Source of the DNA: UBA11400 sp964473555
GTDB lineage: Bacteria > Bacteroidota > Rhodothermia > Balneolales > HLUCCA01
Length of the DNA stretch: 64,000 nucleotides
Assembly: GCA_964473555.1 (NCBI GenBank)
Contig: CAYYPL010000008.1
Location: 1-64,000 of the forward strand
Reading direction: 5' to 3'
Made by a program: the position numbers and the translations under genes. A model generated the notes under the pieces. That model worked only from the letters and a program-made list of their open reading frames with translations, was not told the DNA's origin and made no database searches. Below, in pieces: positions 60,719 to 64,000 of this stretch (its first letter is position 1; every line of letters begins with the position of its first letter).

Positions 60719-61882
60719 TTACCTGAACAAATGCTTCCCAATGACCAGACGCTGGACTTCGCTGGTGCCTTCGCCGATTTCAAGGAGTTTGGCGTCACGC
60801 AGAAAGCGCTCAACGTGGTATTCTTTGGTATATCCATATCCACCATGGATTTGGATGGCTTCAAGCGCTGCTTTAGTGGCCTGCTCAGAAGCAAACAGTT
60901 TGGCCATAGAGGCTTCGATGGTGTACGGACGCCCCTGATCTTTGAGCCAGGCCGCTTTCAGAATCATGTTTCGGGCAGCTTCATACTGAACGGCCATGTC
61001 CACGATTTTCCACCGTATTGCCTGAAAATCTCCGATGGCTTTACCAAATTGTCTGCGTTCTGAGGCATACTGGATGGACTCTTCGAGCGATCCACGGATG
61101 ATTCCACAGGCGATGGCTGCGATTCCGATTCTTCCTCCGTCCAGAATCTTCATCGTGTCGATGAATCCCATGCCTTCTTGCCCAAGCAGGTTTTCAGCGG
61201 GGACACGAACATCTTCAAAGTATAATTCCGTCGTGTCGGACGAATTCATACCCAATTTGTGTAGTTTTGGCCCATGTGAAAATCCTTTGGTACCTTTCTC
61301 CACGATGAAAGTACTGATGCCTTTTGGTCCTTTTTCGCGGTCTGTAACGGCCAGAATGACAAATATTCCACCGACGGATCCCTGTGTGATGAAAATCTTG
61401 GCTCCGTTGATGACCCAGTCCTCACCATCACGAACAGCTACGGTTTTCATCCCTGAAGCGTCGCTACCTGATCCCGGCTCGGTGAGTCCCCAGCCTCCAA
61501 GGACTTCCCCGGACGTTAACTGTGTCAGGTACTTGCGTTTTTGCGGGTCATTTCCTGCCAGGGCGATATGTGCCGAGCAAAGTGAGGTGTGTGAAGCCAC
61601 GGTCAGGGCCAGTGAGGCATCCCAGCGACTGATTTCTTCCAGAACCAGGGCAAAACTCACTGCATCTGCGCCGGCACCGCCATACGCTTCGGGGTGGACC
61701 ATGCCCATGAATCCCATATCGCCCAGTTGTTGGACCAGGTCGTGGGGAAATTCGGCGTTGAAGTCGCGTTCCCTAACTCCAGGTGCTACGAACTGCTCGG
61801 TGAAGTCTCTGGCGGTGTCTAGAATCAACTTCTGATCTGATGTCAGGTCGAAATTCAGTGATGCGGATGTGAGTGTTTCCAT
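60719..61882 (-). CDS. Short-chain acyl-CoA dehydrogenase
   Basis: A 387-residue FAD enzyme of butyryl-CoA dehydrogenase type. Motifs: GWGLTEPGSGSDASGM, FITQGSVGGIF, and the end IQIHGGYGYTKEYHVERFLRDAKLLEIGEGTSEVQRLVIGKHL with the catalytic Glu. The exact chain length is not determined. A palindrome AAGCGCTT is 62 bases upstream. Confidence 0.93.
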   Translation of the reverse strand: METLTSASLNFDLTSDQKLILDTARDFTEQFVAPGVRERDFNAEFPHDLVQQLGDMGFMGMVHPEAYGGAGADAVSFALVLEEISRWDASLALTVASHTSLCSAHIALAGNDPQKRKYLTQLTSGEVLGGWGLTEPGSGSDASGMKTVAVRDGEDWVINGAKIFITQGSVGGIFVILAVTDREKGPKGISTFIVEKGTKGFSHGPKLHKLGMNSSDTTELYFEDVRVPAENLLGQEGMGFIDTMKILDGGRIGIAAIACGIIRGSLEESIQYASERRQFGKAIGDFQAIRWKIVDMAVQYEAARNMILKAAWLKDQGRPYTIEASMAKLFASEQATKAALEAIQIHGGYGYTKEYHVERFLRDAKLLEIGEGTSEVQRLVIGKHLFR

Positions 61883-61944
61883 ACCTTAAAATAGCTTGTA
61901 TTTTGGGGAGTACTTATCCCGAAACCGTTGAATAGTGATTAAAA

Positions 61945-61952
61945 AAGCGCTT
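61945..61952. promoter_or_regulatory. Palindrome AAGCGCTT before the acyl-CoA dehydrogenase gene
   Basis: Third intergenic copy of the core found at 5990 and 10286, again with an A run on its left, 62 bases before the start codon. Candidate operator of a common regulator. Confidence 0.4.
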
Positions 61953-62050
61953 CCCTAATGGAGTGAACGAACGCTAACTTTGATGCTGAAAACGGAGATG
62001 TTAAGGTGTGAGTAAATGCTATTCAAAAAAGAAGAGGAAGCGACGGGGTT

Positions 62051-62353
62051 TTATCCGAAGTTCCACTTTACTCCGCGTCCTTCTTCGGGACTCGGATAAT
62101 TCCAGGTTACTGCACCTTTGTCGCAGGCATACATACAGGTTCCGCACTCGATGCAGTCTTCGAACTGGAAATGGACCTTGCCGATATCGTCGAGGGTATA
62201 GCAGTTGGCGGGACACACATAGGTGGTGCACTGATGATCGCAGCGGGAATTACAAATATCGGTTTCGACCATAATATGTGGTTTGGCCTCGCTGATTCCC
62301 TGATTCACGTAACTGACGAGTCCGAGTCGCTCGGAAATACTCATTTTTTTCAT
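62051..62353 (-). CDS. fixX: FixX-like ferredoxin
   Basis: A 100-residue ferredoxin-like partner of the FixC flavoprotein. Nine cysteines are visible: Cys34, 38, 42, 47 and 51 around CPANCY, and Cys67, 70, 73 and 77 in CIECGTCMYAC, enough for two 4Fe-4S clusters. The C-terminus WNYPSPEEGRGVKWNFG is the FixX ending. Its start overlaps fixC by 4 bases. Confidence 0.92.
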   Translation of the reverse strand: MKKMSISERLGLVSYVNQGISEAKPHIMVETDICNSRCDHQCTTYVCPANCYTLDDIGKVHFQFEDCIECGTCMYACDKGAVTWNYPSPEEGRGVKWNFG

Positions 62354-63681
62354 AACGAACGTGCTCCTTTGATTCCAATTTTTAGCAAATTCCAGAACGA
62401 TGAATGCTTCTTGACGGCGTTTTTCAACATGACAGGTGTTTTGTCGGTCGGCTTGTTATCGATGGTGAAGAACTGGCGTCCGAAGTCGTTCACTATGTTA
62501 GGAACGGATGTAAACATCTCTTTGGTGTGCAGGAAATGCACCGCACTCTGGAAGCTGCGCATGTCTTTCATCACATAGCTGGACTCCAGTTTTTTGCGAT
62601 ATTCGGCGAGGAATCCTTTGCTGAAATCTCCTTTGGATTTGGCTTCAACGATGGTTTCAGCGGCCAGAATACCACTTTCCATGGCATAATCCATGCCCTG
62701 GATGGCTTTTCCGGAGTTCAGGAGCAAATTGGCAGACTCACCGGCAAGTAAAACTCCATCTGTATACAACTCTTTCGGCATTACTTTCATGTCTCCTGTG
62801 GACACTACGTGTGCAGAATATTCTACGACTTCTCCGCCACGAAGCATGTCCTTCACCGCTTTATGTGACTTGAAGTGAGTCAAAACATCGTAAATTTTCC
62901 TGTCCTTGCCCATATTTTCGCGCATACTCTTGATGTTGAGCACGAGTCCGATCGATACGGTGTCTTTGTTGGTATACAGGAATCCTCCACCTTCGATGCC
63001 ATCGCTGGCAAATCCGATGAATTCGTTGGTCATACCAGCATTTCCATCGAGCTGGAAACGATCTTCGAGCACTTTCTGGTCAAAACGAATTACTTCTTTG
63101 ACTCCAGTAGCCATGCTGTCGGCTTTGACGTATTTGTCCTGTAGGCCAACCTGTCGGGTCAGGATGTTGTTGACACCTTCTGCAATAATGACCGAATCGG
63201 AGAAGAACTTTTCCTCGCCAGCGCGGATACCGATGGCTTTTCCGTTCTCCATGAGGACTTCTTCGACCAGGATATTGGTAGCAACGAAGGACTCATCGGC
63301 ATGACTGCTTTGTGCAATGGCTTCTTCGACCTTACCGGCAAGCCAGTTATCGAATTTGGCTCGGAGTACAATTAGTCCTTTGTAGGGCTTTTCTTCGAAG
63401 TGATTGGACTTGAAATCGATTGAAAACGATGAGGTATCGTCGAGGAAGGTCAGACGGCGATGGTTGACGTATCTTTCGAAGCCTGCATCTTCTTCCCAGT
63501 AGTCGGGAACCAGGTCGTTGAGACGACTTCCCCAGAGTACTCCACCGGACACGTTTTTGGCACCACTGAACTCCCCGCGCTCGATGAGCAGGAATTTCAT
63601 ATTGTTTTTGGCCAGCGTCAGGGCGGCGCTGAGTCCGGCGATTCCACCGCCTATGACTATACAATCGAATTTGTCGTCCAT
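62350..63681 (-). CDS. fixC: FixC-like electron transfer flavoprotein-quinone oxidoreductase
   Basis: A 443-residue FAD enzyme: the N-terminal dinucleotide fold CIVIGGGIAGLSAALTLAKNN, then KNVSGGVLWG, and a geranylgeranyl reductase-like core (GVLLAGESANLLLNSGKAIQGMDYAMESG). It passes electrons from the FixAB flavoprotein to quinone, together with FixX. It overlaps fixX by 4 bases and lies 12 bases after fixB. Confidence 0.93.
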   Translation of the reverse strand: MDDKFDCIVIGGGIAGLSAALTLAKNNMKFLLIERGEFSGAKNVSGGVLWGSRLNDLVPDYWEEDAGFERYVNHRRLTFLDDTSSFSIDFKSNHFEEKPYKGLIVLRAKFDNWLAGKVEEAIAQSSHADESFVATNILVEEVLMENGKAIGIRAGEEKFFSDSVIIAEGVNNILTRQVGLQDKYVKADSMATGVKEVIRFDQKVLEDRFQLDGNAGMTNEFIGFASDGIEGGGFLYTNKDTVSIGLVLNIKSMRENMGKDRKIYDVLTHFKSHKAVKDMLRGGEVVEYSAHVVSTGDMKVMPKELYTDGVLLAGESANLLLNSGKAIQGMDYAMESGILAAETIVEAKSKGDFSKGFLAEYRKKLESSYVMKDMRSFQSAVHFLHTKEMFTSVPNIVNDFGRQFFTIDNKPTDKTPVMLKNAVKKHSSFWNLLKIGIKGARSL

Positions 63682-63693
63682 CGGAGGGTGGGA

Positions 63694-64000
63694 TTAAGCG
63701 CTTTGTTTGACTTTACGGATTTCTTCGGTGAGTAGTGGCAGGATTTTGAAAAGATCACCGACAAGTCCGTAGGTGGCCATCTGGAAAATCGGAGCGTCAC
63801 CGTCTTTGTTGATCGCTACGATCACCTTGCTGTTTGCCATACCGGCAGTGTGCTGTACTGCCCCGGAGATTCCCACTGCAAAATACAGTTGTGGAGATAC
63901 CACTTTACCGGTTTGTCCGATCTGAGCGGTTGCGGGAAAGAGTCCTGATTCGACCACAGCACGTGAAGCTCCGATAGCGGCACCAAGTGCTTCTGCAAGG
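63694..64000 (-). CDS. fixB: Electron transfer flavoprotein alpha subunit, FixB-like (partial)
   Basis: The C-terminal 100 residues or so of an ETF alpha subunit; the gene runs off the right edge of the window. The FAD-binding part shows GASRAVVESGLFPATAQIGQTGK, YFAVGISGAVQHTAGM and NSKVIVAINKDGDAPIF. fixA is expected just beyond the window. It is the first visible gene of the fixB-fixC-fixX operon. Confidence 0.92.
   Translation of the reverse strand, partial: LAEALGAAIGASRAVVESGLFPATAQIGQTGKVVSPQLYFAVGISGAVQHTAGMANSKVIVAINKDGDAPIFQMATYGLVGDLFKILPLLTEEIRKVKQSA

Noticed and set aside
63696..63703. A fourth AAGCGCTT site
   Set aside because: It spans the last codons and stop of fixB, so coding constraint explains it; I do not count it with the intergenic sites.

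Overview
The window reads as a chromosomal segment of a marine-type bacterium from the Bacteroidota/Rhodothermota/Balneolota side of the tree. The evidence is a type IX secretion (T9SS) gene set (PorU-like C25 sortase, PorV-like barrel, a cargo protein with a C-terminal sorting domain), a long aromatic amino acid hydroxylase, an M56/BlaR-TonB fusion, few Shine-Dalgarno sequences, and occasional TAnnTTTG promoter boxes. GC is moderate. I see no rRNA, tRNA, CRISPR array, prophage or classical insertion sequence.

Layout. (1) 1-4.1 kb: an acyl-CoA dehydrogenase-like gene, OsmC, an SGNH hydrolase and a small envelope protein. (2) 4.2-13.3 kb: an aromatic amino acid catabolism region with a long phenylalanine-type hydroxylase, a divergent PLP aminotransferase, then 4-hydroxyphenylpyruvate dioxygenase, homogentisate dioxygenase and a flavin reductase; RimO and an M23 peptidase sit inside it. 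(3) 13.6-24.3 kb: mostly single housekeeping or envelope genes (methyltransferase, beta-propeller lipoprotein, acyl-CoA ligase, beta-barrel, hotdog thioesterase, a PhzF/FKBP/small membrane protein operon, PspC, class II photolyase, MscL). (4) 24.4-28.6 kb: BlaI/BlaR-TonB, a fatty acid hydroxylase family enzyme, a repeat-bounded cassette carrying a four-helix bundle protein, and an acyl-ACP thioesterase. (5) 28.6-45.8 kb: a long minus-strand run from porU through porV, an M6-like secreted protein, a gluzincin/propeller/barrel protein, a DUF5683-like protein, a PASTA protein, rpe, phoH, an MBL hydrolase and a purine nucleoside phosphorylase, with several 1-4 base overlaps. (6) 46.1-57 kb: thiolase, trans-sulfuration enzyme, two TPR lipoproteins, RidA, a second M23 peptidase, FAH-family enzyme, L27/L21, LexA. 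(7) 57.2-64 kb: a HEAT-cyclophilin protein, glutaryl-CoA-type and short-chain acyl-CoA dehydrogenases, and the fixX-fixC-fixB end of an electron-transfer flavoprotein operon that would take their electrons.

The most unusual signal is a set of five intergenic loci built from degenerate arrays with a strict 7-base period. Four of them (13.3, 27.1, 52.3 and 59.2 kb) pair a direct array on one side with an inverted array on the other. The one at 27.1 kb encloses an AT-rich four-helix bundle protein gene; the others enclose no gene. They look like members of one family of small cassettes, possibly one complete copy with several empty relatives. Other points of interest: a perfect hairpin that makes two convergent proteins both end in QTV, an M6-like T9SS cargo whose zinc site is erased, a phoH gene with no ordinary start codon for its full N-terminus, and a palindrome AAGCGCTT upstream of three catabolic genes.
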